From Molossus alvarezi (lineage: Eukaryota > Chordata > Mammalia > Chiroptera > Molossidae): a stretch of DNA of 64,000 nucleotides. Below the pieces are notes generated by a model that was given only the letters and a program-made list of their open reading frames with translations, did not search any database and was not told the origin of the DNA. How positions within the stretch are numbered: position 1 is the stretch's first letter; each line of letters starts with the position of its first letter. Location of the stretch: positions 127,998,001 through 128,062,000 of the forward strand of contig CM073886.1 of assembly GCA_037176705.1 (NCBI GenBank), in the 5' to 3' direction. Made by a program: the position numbers and the translations under genes. Below, in pieces: positions 33,856 through 44,538 of the stretch.

Positions 33856-35309
33856 ATATAAAATAATGTTACATATTTTTTGGAGGAGCATATATGTGCG
33901 TATACATTGACTAAAAAAGCTCACACACTAAGATGATACCTTTTTTTCTGAGGAGGAAGACAGAGGGCTAGAACTGAAAATCATGTCCTCAAGATGCGCT
34001 ACAGCTCTACCTTCATGTCTCCATTGTTTTTATTTTTATTTTCAGGTAGCTTGCATTTGTGTACAATTAGTGTAATGAATAATTAATTTTCAAAAGTGAT
34101 TTTCCTAATTGTAGGTTCCTCTACATCAGACCGACCAAGCGACTTCTATAAAGTAGGTTCAGATTTCTCCGCCCCTTCTCTCACTCAGGGGCCCACCACC
34201 GGACCCTGCAGGAACACGGCTCGTGTCAGAACGTCCTCCTGCAAAGTCCAAGTGGGAATCCTGAGCAGCGCAGTAAGTGCCGCACCAACGCTGCCCTTCC
34301 GTCCACTGTAACTTGATCGTCCAGTAATGTAAGGTCACAGCCCACAGACAACGTGTCGCACTCACTCTCACGCAGCGAGAGACTCTTGGGGGCTGTCCTC
34401 CTTCAGGGGGGAGCCAGGGAGTTGTTTCCAGGACACCCGATTTCCCTTCCCCTACCCCAGTGCTTCCCACCGTCCCCACTCCAACCTGAATCACAGTTGG
34501 CAGCTAGAATCTCTAATTCCATTGACTTAGCAAGAATTAAACACAAATAACAATCCGAACTCATTTTGTTGGATAAAAGTTATGCTCCATAATGTGAGAT
34601 ATGCCTGAGAAATCGAAAACATTAAAGAACTTTAATGGGAAAAATCTGGAAGAACATAAACTACTCAACTCAGCGACAAAGTAAATTTTACTTTTGTAAA
34701 TATACAAAAGAAGTTTCAGTTTAATGACTATATTAAGATTATACTGGGCATTTTTTCCATAGCGTATAGAAGCCCAGGACCACACTTCAAATACTTCCCT
34801 TCTCCTTTTAGCTAAGCGCAGTGGAGTTTAATTCATAACATCTTGAATTTCCAAATTAAAATCACCTTTAATTAAAGAATTTCGGCCAGGCATAGAAACA
34901 AAGAGTGTTATATTTTCTAAACATAAGTGATTACAATATTCATCAAAGCTATATGGGTACTTAAATAGAAAAGTCTAAAAATAATAATAAAAATTTTCTG
35001 CGGCCAGATAGCAATTAGACTCAGGTGTTTCCTGTTAATAAGTTAGGATAGACTTAGAGCCAGACCTGTGAAATGAGTTCCATTAATTTAAAAAATCAAG
35101 GATCTAATGTTTTTTCCCTTTTCCCAAAGGTGAACTGGAGAGCTCTGTCCTTCACTAAATAAGAGAACATAATTTCATCTTTCCTTAAAGCTTTGAGGTA
35201 CCACTTTATTTTTCCAAATGACAAGATGGGATATTGAAATAATGTGAATGACAGGAAAATCTGAGAAATCAGACTTCTCAGTCAACTATTCATTACTGAC
35301 CACCTATTT
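33856..35309. other. Unassigned stretch with a modest CpG-rich patch
   Basis: 34120-34480 holds about 20 CpGs and lacks a recognised repeat. The remainder is AT-rich. I see no exon or named element. Confidence 0.4.
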
Positions 35310-36340
35310 TGTTTACGTTAATCTAGGAGCCAGGGTCAGATACGTTTATTTATTAACCTCTGGTCTCAAAGAAGTCCAATCTAAACTAAAATACATGAAG
35401 CAACGTGATGCAGTAGTATGTTGTAGGACAGTCATTCTACATCCTATTAAATTTGGAACAACTTCGAAGAAGGTCCTGTGTATGCAAGACTGCTGTCACA
35501 GGGGTGGGACTTGAGCTGGAAGTTGCAGATAGGTGGGCCAGGCAGAGGTGAGGAGATGAGGTGAAGGCTTGGCCAGTCTGCCATCAAGCAGTGAGGTACC
35601 CATGGAAGGAGCGTGGTGTGCTCACAGGAGCACCAGACTTCCCTGACGAAAGACAACAGTGTACGTAAGAGTAAAGTGAAGTAGGTAGGCCAGCAGGTAG
35701 GACAGGTAGGGAGGGTAGGATCAGGTCGTAGAAACCTTCAAGCCAGGTCAAGTAACCTAAATCTACTTTGATAAGAAATATGGTGCTATCACAGGTTTCA
35801 GAGCAGGTCAAGATCAGGTGCATTGATTTTGCAAAAGGAAAATCCTCTAAGTAGTTGTACTGCAGGAGTGTATTCGGATGAAGGTAAAATTGGGTTAAAA
35901 ATTCTAATAAAATGTGAATTCTCATTGACTCCTTACCAATTGCATATGTCAACGGAAGGTATGAATTAGATACTTTCTTACCTTCAGTCCCAGGTAAGAA
36001 CTCATAGAGAGATGTGAGTGGGGACGATCATGGATTCACCTTTGGACATGCTCAGTTTGTCCAAACTCATTTTAAAATCTCAGGAGGCACATACGAAGAG
36101 CCAGAGATTAGATGACAAAGTTCTGGAAATGTAAATTTGAAAGTTATCAACAGAGTCAAAAAACCAAATACATCCATATAAGGTCCAAAAACCAAGAGGA
36201 GCCAGCAAAGGAAACAAGGGTTAAGCAGAGAAGCAGGAAGCTCATTGGGGCCTCGTTTCCCAGCAGCCAGGGCGGTAAGACGGTTCAAGACGGGTGGGGT
36301 CACCACTGCAAAGTCACGGAATCATCGAAGGGACAGAGGA
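35310..36340 (-). mobile_element. LINE-2 copy, antisense
   Basis: Inverted L2 order: 'ggagccagggtcagatacgt' (3' end region), 'ggtaggatcaggtcgtagaa', 'ttgcaaaaggaaaatcctct', 'gattcacctttggacatgct', 'cagtttgtccaaactcattt', 'ttctggaaatgtaaatttga' and 'agccagcaaaggaaacaagg'. It is about 1 kb, and all open frames in it are antisense remnants. Confidence 0.6.
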
Positions 36341-36363
36341 CAAAGAAATGACCCCTGGGATTT

Positions 36364-36367
<4 letters not shown>

Positions 36368-36440
<73 letters not shown>
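36368..36440. repeat. Compound (TC)n(CA)n microsatellite
   Basis: About 21 TC units pass directly into about 15 CA units, without interruption. Pure homopurine/homopyrimidine DNA next to alternating purine/pyrimidine DNA can form triplex and Z-form structures, and the length is likely polymorphic. Confidence 0.97.
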
Positions 36441-36441
<1 letters not shown>

Positions 36442-36714
36442 ATTATGGTGACCTAAAAAGAATACACATGTGAAGATTTTAATCTCCCTGATGGAGAAGG
36501 ATTAGTTTAATCTGTCATTAGTATCTCTACCCAATGCCTGGACACCTCTGCGGGACACAGTGCTGCATTTATAATCACAGTACCGAGATACTTAAAGGTG
36601 ATTTTATGTCATCAAAGAGACTACTATAGTATTATACACAACTGCCTCTGTCCCAAGTTCATTCACGTGATACGAAGGGGTTCCTAATGAAATGACACAT
36701 TCCACCTCATAGAG
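36441..36714. other. Unassigned stretch
   Basis: Nothing recognised between the microsatellite and the L1 3' end. Confidence 0.4.
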
Positions 36715-36855
36715 CTTCTGTATGTAGCGTAACCAGTGGGCATAGACGACAGTGCTGGGGGAGGGGGCGGAGGCGAGATGGGGAGGAAGGTGTCTCGGGG
36801 GAAAAAAAAGAAACATCCGCAACAATAATAAATTAATAAAAATTGAAAGCGTAAA
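36715..36855 (+). mobile_element. L1 3' UTR terminus
   Basis: 'gtaaccagtgggcatagacg' then 'acagtgctgggggagggggc' and '..aagaaacatccgcaacaata' and 'ataaattaataaaaattg' reproduce, in the sense direction, the end of the bat L1 copies at 6.93 and 21.24 kb (inverted there). Only about 140 bp remain. Confidence 0.7.
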
Positions 36856-37284
36856 CATAAAAAAGAACACCCCAGACCACTTGTGGGGAATCACTAAAAC
36901 AAAAAACAATCAAAAGTAAAAGTAAAAAAATCTATAAATGTCAAAATCAACTACACTGTTTTAGTTTTAGTGTATTATACTATATTATCATCATTTTGTC
37001 AGATAAGCACTTTATATTAAAGGGGTATTTGATGCACTAAAACAGTCCCCCAAAGAGTTAACTGAGCTTGGAAAGAGGTGGCGAGTATATCAGAAACCTA
37101 TGACCGCTAACTTAAGTATGCAATGGCTTTCACTGGCCTGTAATTTTTTTTCTACTTTTTCTGACAAAGCTAAGTTGCTTTATCTCCAACACCACAATAA
37201 TATCATTATAGTTAGAAATGAAATTAATAATTTTCCTGGGACATGGCTTCTCTTGACCATAATAATAATGTTTAATTTTAGTTT
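36856..37284. other. Unassigned AT-rich stretch
   Basis: No repeat or gene is recognised. Confidence 0.4.
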
Positions 37285-37492
37285 TTCATTTTCAATATGT
37301 TTTTATTGATTTTTTAGAGAGGAAGGGAGAGAGAGGTGGAAACATCAATGTGAGAAAGAAACATGGATCAGCTGCCTCCTGCACGCCCCCTACTGGGGAC
37401 TGAGCCCACAGCCTGGGCATGTGCCCTGACCGGGAATAGACCCGGGACCTCTCAGTCCATGGGACCACCCTGAATCCACTGAGCCACTGTGA
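37285..37492 (-). mobile_element. Ves SINE
   Basis: Inverted copy: 'atatgtttttattgattttt', a GA-rich tract, 'aaacatcaatgtgagaaaga', 'ggatcagctgcctcctgcac', 'gcccacagcctgggcatgtg', a reversed B box '..agacccgggacct' and the reversed head 'atccactgagccactgtgac'. The body carries a near-consensus CTCF core (see findings). The target duplication is not clear. Confidence 0.9.
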
Positions 37493-37544
37493 CAAAATAC
37501 TGTCTTGGGAGAAAATTCTGGCTTCTCTCACCAGCTTCTCCAAA

Positions 37545-37668
37545 TCACCTCAGCTGAATTCCTTAACCACCTCAGTCTAGATTTCCTGTCTCTCAAATAA
37601 TAATAATAATAATGATGATGATGATTCTAGGCCTGCTTACCTCATAGGGTTTCTATGATAAAAAAAAA
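37545..37668 (+). mobile_element. MIR SINE with internal triplet expansion
   Basis: 'attccttaaccacctcagtc', 'tagatttcctgtctctcaaa', then triplets, then 'ttacctcatagggtttctat' match the MIR core ('cctcagtttcctcatctgtaaaatggggataataat..ctacctcatagggttgt'). The head and 3' end are missing. Confidence 0.7.
37595..37626. repeat. (AAT)n(GAT)n microsatellite
   Basis: About six AAT units followed by four to five GAT units. The tract sits exactly where MIR has its own 'ggataataat' motif. Confidence 0.9.
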
Positions 37669-37859
37669 AGAAAAGAAAAGAAAAATTACTGTAAAAATCT
37701 TTGACACATTAAAAGATATCAGCCCTTGGAGATCCAGTCTACCCTCTCCAGGCTAAAAATATTAACGTGCAATTCACACGTAGTTATGTGAAAACAGCTC
37801 TTCTGTGGACTTTCACACAGCTGAAGCCTTCGACCGATTGATTCTGGAAAGGATCATGT

Positions 37860-38520
37860 AGACGGATTTTTCAGCAGAAGCCACACGGTCACGGCTTCCT
37901 AATTCCTCTCGTCCCATGGATGGCTGCACCCAGAAGGCGGATGGACAGTGAGCCTGGCCCGTCCTTCTTCTGTCCCTTTGTTTGGGGCTTGGCCACCTTA
38001 GTGGCACTGCTCGCTCTGGACCTCGGCCTTCTCTCCCTGCACCAGCGGGTCTACGTGCGCCGTCGGGGGACTGAGCCCGGCACCGGCAGCCAGGGTGGGG
38101 CCCACTAGGGTTTCTGTTGTCGGCGGCGCGGCTGCGCAGACTCCTGCCCTCACTCCCGCACCAGTTTGCCTTGTGTCCTGTGCTCCAGCCTCCCTCCTCC
38201 TCCTCCTCAGGGCACATGGCCCTGTGCATTCGCCCGCTGTCCGTGGGCAAAGCTGAGAGTCTCAGGCAGGAGGTTAAAGACTGTAGGGCGTTCTAGGGGC
38301 AGCAGAGCCTCCCAGCTGACCTACTCCGGTCTCATTCACCAGTAGACGGAAAAGTCTCACTCTGATCAACATGCACTCAACAACCTGGCCGAGTCAGCCG
38401 CGCTTCTCTGTGAAGACGCGACTGTATTTCTGGACACCGGTTTACTCTCCCCTAACCTGACGGAGAATCACTCGGGATGCCTCGGAGAACGACTCCCGAA
38501 GGATCGGCATCTCCCTGGCC
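37860..38520. promoter_or_regulatory. CpG-island-like block with a small ORF
   Basis: About 39 CpGs by hand count in about 650 bp, with a dense core at 38040-38150 ('cggcggcgcggctgcgcaga'). No repeat is recognised. A 62-codon plus-strand ORF (ATG 37920, stop 38106-38108) has a basic N-terminus and an uncharged hydrophobic run, 'FVWGLATLVALLAL', followed by a basic tail, the layout of a single-pass membrane microprotein. The start context is weak at -3 (T) but has G at +4. A 145-codon minus-strand frame overlaps it, so composition alone may explain both. I do not claim a gene. Confidence 0.35.
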
Positions 38521-39044
38521 ATTCTCCCTGCAGGAGCCCTTCCAAAGATGTGCACACTTTTCAGTGTGCGTGCTCACCTAATACTAATTTCCTTACATCG
38601 TATGATGCTTTATTTCACCCAAGATCAGGTCAAAGGTTTCTTCAAGTGCTTAGCCGACTCTCCCGGCTCCCCATTCCTTTTGCATCTGTTCCATCTTTCC
38701 AAGCAGTCCCTAGAGATCGCAGTTGCTAAGATGCGCAGGATCTAAACAGAAACCTCCGTGGAACCCACTGTTTCTTTGTATTAACTTTCAAAGCCTGGAA
38801 GCAGCTAGGGTATTTTATCATCACCACATGTCTCTAAATCCTCTATCCATTTATTTTAAGGACATGCTATTTTAAATGTTCAAAACATAACTGCTTTACA
38901 ATCATTAAGTCTTCTGTTAGCCTATTGTTTATGATTTATATCAGATTTTAATTAGTATTGTACTGAAATCAACATAGAGATAAGCTTTGTTTTCTTATAT
39001 ACAGCACTGAGCACAAAGTTACTGTCCACTTATAATTTTGACTT
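38521..39044. other. Unassigned stretch
   Basis: No gene or named repeat is recognised. AT content rises after 38820. Confidence 0.4.
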
Positions 39045-39660
39045 TAATACCCCTGTATTTGTTTTTTATTGTTGTGTAACAAATGATCAAAACAACACCC
39101 ATTTCCTATCTCAGAGTTGTTTAAGCTTGATGTCTGGCCACAGTTCAGCTGGGTTCCCATATAAAGCTGAAGTCAGTGATGGGCTATGTTCTCACGTGGG
39201 GTCTCGACTAGGTGAGAATCCATTTCCAAGCTCATTCAAGTTGTTGACAGAATTCAGCTACTTGTGGATGTATGACGGAGGTCCCTGTTTCCTTCTGGCT
39301 GTTGGCTAGGAGATGCTTTCATTGCCAATAGGTTACCTTCTGTCCAAGGTACTTGGCTGTCTACTACAACATGGCACATAGCAGCTGCTATCTTGAGTCT
39401 TTTTAAAAGAGCTTGCCTGATTAGGTGAGGCCCACCCATGATTATCTTCCTTTTGATTATATTAACATTCCCTGACGACAGCCTTAATTACCTCGGCAGA
39501 TCTTTCCACCTCTGCCTGCGTGTTCCATAACCTGCTCACAGGAGTGCTGTCCATCATCTCCCCAAGCCCCGCCCAGGCAGGTGGAAGAGATCATCCTGGA
39601 AGAGACTGCAGGTAGGAACCTTAGAAGCCTCTTAGCATTCTGCCTGAAACAACCCTCATC
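39045..39660 (-). mobile_element. MLT1-like MaLR LTR, antisense
   Basis: Plus-strand text 'gtatttgttttttattgttg' then 'tgtaacaaatgatcaaaaca', 'ggccacagttcagctgggtt', 'gaatccatttccaagctcat', '..cttctggctgttggctagg' and 'acatggcacatagcagctgc' is the reverse of a MaLR-type LTR ('..ggtaatttgttacacagcaatagaaaacaaatac'). The subfamily is uncertain and the far end is approximate. Confidence 0.5.
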
Positions 39661-40956
39661 AAAAAGATGCTAATAATGAAAACAGCACTGACATTGTTTT
39701 TGATCTTTTACTGGGGTTCACATGGCAGTTACCTCAACGCCTCAGGGCATTGCGGGGGACTATAACCTGAATCTTTTCCTGACAACATTTAATCGTCAAG
39801 ATTGTAAACGATGACATTCCTAAAGATTGCCTGATTCCCCCAGATATTCTGAACGCCATCCTGGGATGAAGCCAGACCTGCAGGGAGTTGATTCACAGGC
39901 AGCACATGTTTGATGCCTCAAAGACTCGAATTTACTCATCTCGGTTTTCCTGTTACCTCTGAGACTACATTTAAGCCTAGAATAAACATCTCGAAGAGTC
40001 TCATCATCGTATTTACAATATGGTTGATGCTCACTAAATAACACGGTCTTGTTTTCATGGAAGAATTGTCCCTTTGGTTTCACTACAAGGATTAACTACA
40101 TGTCTACAGATAAATTAGCCTTTATTTTATGGACATTGACATATAGAACTGATCCATATTCCAGGTTTTTATCTTAGCTACCATGAATCATAAAAGGAAA
40201 TTTATAACATACCCTTAGGAAATATACAAGATGTTTGGGGTCTAATCTTTATCCAAAGTTCAATTGAATTTTTTTTTACCTGAGTTTTGTTTTTTTACCT
40301 TAAATTTCTTCACTTATTTTTAAGAATTCTGTGGTTCCACGGATATCTTTATAAGTTGCCTTAAATCCTTTGTGAGATGAATCAGTAAATATTTATTGAG
40401 AGTTGCAAATTGAGCAGTTTTAAGTACTCTGGCAGAAACCTAAAATACATTCTTTAATTTTCCTTTGTCTCAAAAGATCAGCTGATGGTTTACAAAATAG
40501 GAAGGCACATAACAGAAATAGACCTGTGTTAAAGATAACATAGAAATGAGGATATATAGTAACTTCTGTAACATACAACAGCATCACACCACAGTATAAA
40601 TGCTCTGTTTTGTAGCAACCAAAGCCTGACTTCCACAGGCCTACCTGGGTGCAAATGAAATGACATTCTTACTCGTCTTGTGCCCATCTGTCCTTGACGT
40701 GCCTGAGTCCCACTGACAATGCACTCCAACCAGTTTGAAGCGTTCCCTAAAAGGTGCCTCACCCTCAACCCAGACTGTCAGCCACAGTCACCCCATGTCA
40801 CCCCATGTGTCACCCCATGTATGTCCTTCCTCTGCTGTCCTGGGTGCTGCTTCTCACCAACGTCTGTTCAAGAAATGGCGTTTACCCCGGTGAAGGTGGC
40901 TCTTGTGAAACTTGGGGTGTCTGTATAAACGATGCTTCCAGGCCTCCCATTCTGCC
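39661..40956. other. Unassigned stretch
   Basis: Contains a faint inverted L2/MIR piece at 40378-40440 ('gtaaatatttattgagagtt') and a three-copy 'tcaccccatg' mini-repeat at 40787-40821. Nothing else is recognised. Confidence 0.4.
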
Positions 40957-41019
40957 TGTGACGGTTTATTTTATGTGTCAACTTGACGCGAGCCACAGCT
41001 ATTTAGCTAATTGCTATTT

Positions 41020-41090
41020 CTTTTTTATTCCTCACGATTTTTGCATTTATTTCAGATACAGCAGGAGGGAGATACAGGAAGGGGTGGGGG

Positions 41091-41144
<54 letters not shown>

Positions 41145-41283
41145 TCAACTGGTTGCCACCCACACAACCCCAACCGGGCCGGGGACAAACCACAACCGAG
41201 GTACGTGCCCTTAGCGGGAACTGAACCCGGTCTCTCTAGACCGCAGCCGATGCTCTAACTGCTGAGCCAAACCGGCCAGGGCG
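41020..41283 (-). mobile_element. Ves SINE (full length) inside an LTR
   Basis: Inverted copy: 'ttattcctcacgatttttgc', a (GA)n run at 41093-41140, 'aacctcaactggttgccacc', '..gaggtacgtgcccttagcgg', reversed B box 'gggaactgaacccgg', reversed A box 'ctgctgagccaaaccggcca'. The flanking 'agctaattgctatt' and 'agctacatgttatt' (11 of 14 alike) look like a worn target duplication. Confidence 0.95.
41093..41141. repeat. (GA)n microsatellite within Ves
   Basis: About 24 pure GA units, an expansion of the Ves (CT)n tract, preceded by a G8 run. Confidence 0.95.
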
Positions 41284-42063
41284 AGCTACATGTTATTCCT
41301 GGGTGTGTATGTAAGGGTGCTTCCAGATGAGCGTGACATTCGAGTGGGTAGACGGGGTGAAGTGTTGTCCTTTCCTGCGGGGGTGGCGCCATCCAATCTA
41401 CAAAGGGCCGGAACAGATGGAGCGATGGAAGCAGAGGACTTTGCTCTCTGTGCCCGACTGACCGAGCAGAGCATCTGTCTTTTCCTGTCTGTGAACTGGG
41501 ACTTCGGTGAGAAAAACTGATAGTTTGGTTACAGACTAGAACGAACACTATCGATTCAGCTGGTTCTTAGACCTCTGGACTCAGACTGGAATTACACCAC
41601 TGATTTTTCTGGGTCTCCACCTACAGATGACAAATCATGGGACTTCTCAGCCTCCAAAATCATATGAGCCAATGCCTTCTAGTGGTTTATTATTATATGT
41701 AACATACGTATACATACATAACACACTGCACACGTATCTCCCACTTTTGTGTTCTCAAATCGCTCCTGAGTTTGTAAAGAGAGGAAAGCGGCTCTTTGTC
41801 CAGCCTGGGGCCCAGTTTTCTTACGGGGATAAGCCAGCACGGATTTTATTTAGAGTCTGCGGTGAGGTCATTGCCTTCTGGCCCTACCCTTTTAAACATC
41901 ACAGGTAAAATCCTTTGATAGGGTCCCGTAGGAGGATTGCACTTGTCTATGCCTCTATCCTTACCCCTGTGCCCTCACCTTTCCTTAAATCCTTGACCCA
42001 ATGAAAATGCTCATCCCTCTGTCTCTAAAGGAAATCTAGTATCATCATCAACTTGATTATTCA

Positions 42064-42285
42064 GAGTACCCACAGTGCTAGGCACGGAGCTCAGTGAGGT
42101 TCCGGGACTATGTCATTAATCCCTCACTAGTACTGTCCTCGTGGTAGTTAGGGAATGCTGAATGCGCAGGGAGGCTAAGAAACCTGCCCATGTTCATGCA
42201 GCTACGTGGACGAGCTAGAACTTGAACCCAGGTCCTTACACTCTACAGCGTGCAATCCTAACTGACGTGCTATGTGAGTTCCTGG
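42064..42285 (-). mobile_element. MIR SINE
   Basis: Plus-strand text 'acagtgctaggcacggagct', '..gtcattaatccctcactagt', 'ggctaagaaacctgcccatg', 'ttcatgcagctacgtggacg' and 'gaacttgaacccaggtcctt' is an inverted MIR. The 'gaacttgaacccaggt' segment is the old tRNA B-box region. Confidence 0.85.
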
Positions 42286-42494
42286 CGTTAATTCATAGAT
42301 GCAAACAGAGGTGATGCATCAACTCTGAAGCCCACTTCAATCTGTTGCTATGCTCACTTAGATTCACAGTCTCTGGACAGTGATAACCCCTAAATCCCCC
42401 CACTCATTATTTACAGAGAGATCAAATAAAACTTAGAAAGTCAAAACGACTTCTCTCAGACTTCACAATTAATACCTGGTAAAGATAGAACGCA

Positions 42495-42635
42495 TCTGTC
42501 TATGGGGCCAGCACCTTGAAGTCAGGTACTCACCCATATATCTCCAGCACCCGGGAAAGTGCTTAGTATTCAGAAAGCCCTCAACAAATACTGGTTAGTT
42601 GAATGGATGAATGATGAAAAAAATGAATAGCATTT
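42495..42635 (+). mobile_element. LINE-2 3' end
   Basis: 'tctatggggccagcaccttg', 'ccatatatctccagcacccg', '..agtgcttagtattcagaaag', 'ccctcaacaaatactggtta' and 'gttgaatggatgaatgatga' give the L2 3' terminus with its terminal 'tgaatga' repeats. Confidence 0.75.
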
Positions 42636-42747
42636 TGTTCTTAATTCAATGCTTTTCCTTTATACCACAGTTGACTCAACTGGTAATAGTAATAGTAATG
42701 GTAATAGCCCTGAAGGGAAGAATTATCTAGAAAAGATTTCTTTGCTA

Positions 42748-42780
42748 TGTGTGTGTGTGTGTATGTGTGTGTGTGTGTGT
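42748..42780. repeat. (TG)n microsatellite
   Basis: About 15 TG units with one TA interruption, just before an L1 3' end. Confidence 0.95.
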
Positions 42781-42784
42781 TTTA

Positions 42785-43775
42785 ACTTCAAAGTATTTTC
42801 ATTGGATAAATTTGATATGTAACATTGTATAAATTTAAAATGCACAGCTTGTTACTTTGATACATTTATAGTTTAAATACGACTTCCACTGTGATAGTAC
42901 TTACCGGGTTACATAAGGATTCCCTTTTCACCACATTCTTGCTAGCACCTGTTGTTTCATGTCTTCTTGACAATAGACAGTCTAACGGGTGTAAAAAGAT
43001 AGCCAAGTGTTGTTTTAATATGCATCTTGCACATGATTAGTGATGCTGAGCACTTTTTTCATGTGCCTTTGGCTATTTTGATGTCCTCGTTGAAAATAAT
43101 GTCTGCTTAGCTTTTATTTGTTAAATTGTCTAAGCTCTTTATATATGTTGTATATTAACCCCTTCCCTGATATATAATTTGCAAAAATATTCTCCCATTT
43201 TTAGGCTGTCTTTTCAGCTTGTTAACTGTTTCTATCACTGTGCAGAAGGCTTTGTGTTTGATGTAGTCCCACTTATTGAGTTTTGCTTTTGTTGTTTGTG
43301 CTTCTGACAGTATGACCCCAAAATCATTGCTGAGACCAATATTGATGAGTTTCTTCTAGTTTTCTTCTAGTTTTATGGTATTGGGTCTTATGTTTAAGTC
43401 ATTGATCCATTTTGATTTAATTTTGTGAGTGGTGTGAGGTAGGGATCCAATCGATTTCATTGTCCTGTATGTGTTCCTCCAGTTTCCCAAACATCATTTT
43501 TTGAAGAGACTGTCTTTTTCCCACTGTGTGTCCTTGGCTTCGTCATCAAATATTAGTTGATCATATATGATGGGTTTTAATTCTGCTCTTTTTTCTCTGT
43601 TCCTTTGGTCTACGTGTCTATTTTTGTGCCAATGCCATAGTATTTTTATTGCTATGGATTGTAGCATAGTTTGAATACAGGAAGTGTGATAACTGTAGCT
43701 TTCATCTTCTTTCTCAGGATTGCTTTGGCTATTTGGGATCTTTTGTGGTTCTAAACAAATTTTAGTATTTACAGA
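42785..43775 (-). mobile_element. L1MA-type ORF2 3' region and 3' UTR
   Basis: Plus-strand text is reversed L1: 3' UTR ('gatatgtaacattgtataaa', 'tgatacatttatagtttaaa'), then ORF2 C-terminus in reverse: 'gcacatgattagtgatgctg', 'gtctaagctctttatatatg', 'actgtgcagaaggctttgtg', '..aagtcattgatccattttga', '..tgtgtccttggcttcgtcat' and 'caggattgctttggctattt'. It is nearly 1 kb. Coding potential is lost. Confidence 0.93.
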
Positions 43776-44271
43776 AGATTTCTTGATCCATGTCTTCAAA
43801 TGAATAATATAAAGTATAGAAAAGAAAGGAATTTTATATGGGTACAATGACATGTAATAAGGTAACAGAGAAATCAGTAAGTAAGGGGTGTTAAAAGTAT
43901 TCAATTGACTAAGGTCTAATCTGAGGCAACTTGCTAAGAATAAAGAGTTAAAGCAAAAAAGGATCAGTTGATAGAAGCCCAGGTTATTTTTCTAGTTCTG
44001 TTTTTAAACTCTTGAAAGTGTTGGGAGGTTTTGAAAACAATTATTTTTATTGAATCCTTCTAAAAAATGTGTGCAGAATATGTCATAAAACCAAGTATAA
44101 AAATGAGGTGTTAAAACTTCTAATATATTATAAATATTTCATTAGGGAGTCATTACAAGTTTCTAAGTATGAAAGACACATGATTTAAAACCATAAAATA
44201 CAAAAAATAAAAGTCAAATCTTAGATTTTATTTAGAGAATTAGCAATTTACCCCTGTTGATTTCTCCTTAT
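43776..44271. other. Unassigned AT-rich stretch
   Basis: No repeat or gene is recognised between the L1 fragment and the Ves insertion. Confidence 0.4.
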
Positions 44272-44286
44272 AAAACTAATTGTTTA

Positions 44287-44538
44287 GCCCTGGCTGGTTT
44301 GGCTCAGCGGTTAGAGCGTTGGCCTGCGGTCCTGAGAGACCCGGGTTCGGTTCCCACTAAGGGCACGTACCTCGGTTGCAGTTTGTCCCCTGCCCTGGTC
44401 GGTCGTGCAGGTGGCAGCCACTCGATGTGTCCCTTTCACATCAATGTTTCTCTCTCTCTCTGTTCCTCTCTCTCCCTCCCACTCTACCTGAACAAAAAAT
44501 GGAAAAATGTCCTCGGGTGAGGATAAAAAACAAAACAA
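44287..44538 (+). mobile_element. Ves SINE, full length and well preserved
   Basis: The head 'gccctggctggtttggctca' has an A box TGGCTCAGCGG (44300-44310) and a B box GGTTCGGTTCC (44344-44354). The body continues 'ggcacgtacctcggttgcag', a (TC)n stretch, and the tail 'atgtcctcgggtgaggataa' with CAAAA repeats. A perfect 15-bp target duplication, 'aaaactaattgttta', lies at 44272-44286 and 44539-44553. An intact internal Pol III promoter and an undamaged duplication make it the youngest-looking insertion in the window. Confidence 0.98.

Larger units (their letters stand above)
40957..41700 (+). mobile_element. MLT2-like ERVL LTR split by a Ves SINE
   Basis: Starts 'tgtgacggtttattttatgt' then 'gtcaacttgac', and resumes after the SINE with 'cctgggtgtgtatgtaaggg', 'tgcttccagatgagcgtgac', 'atccaatctacaaagggccg', '..cttagacctctggactcaga', 'ctggaattacaccactgatt' and 'gggacttctcagcctccaaa'. 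That is the order of the MLT2-type LTR. No internal retroviral sequence is seen, so it is a solo LTR. Confidence 0.75.

Noticed and set aside
40754..41224. 156-codon plus-strand frame with a Glu-Arg repeat
   Set aside because: It runs through an LTR and the (GA)n tract of an inverted Ves SINE, so the repeat is just the microsatellite translated.
44287..44360. tRNA gene candidate (A and B boxes present)
   Set aside because: The boxes belong to the tRNA-derived head of a Ves SINE followed by SINE body, tail and target duplication. The cloverleaf is not intact.
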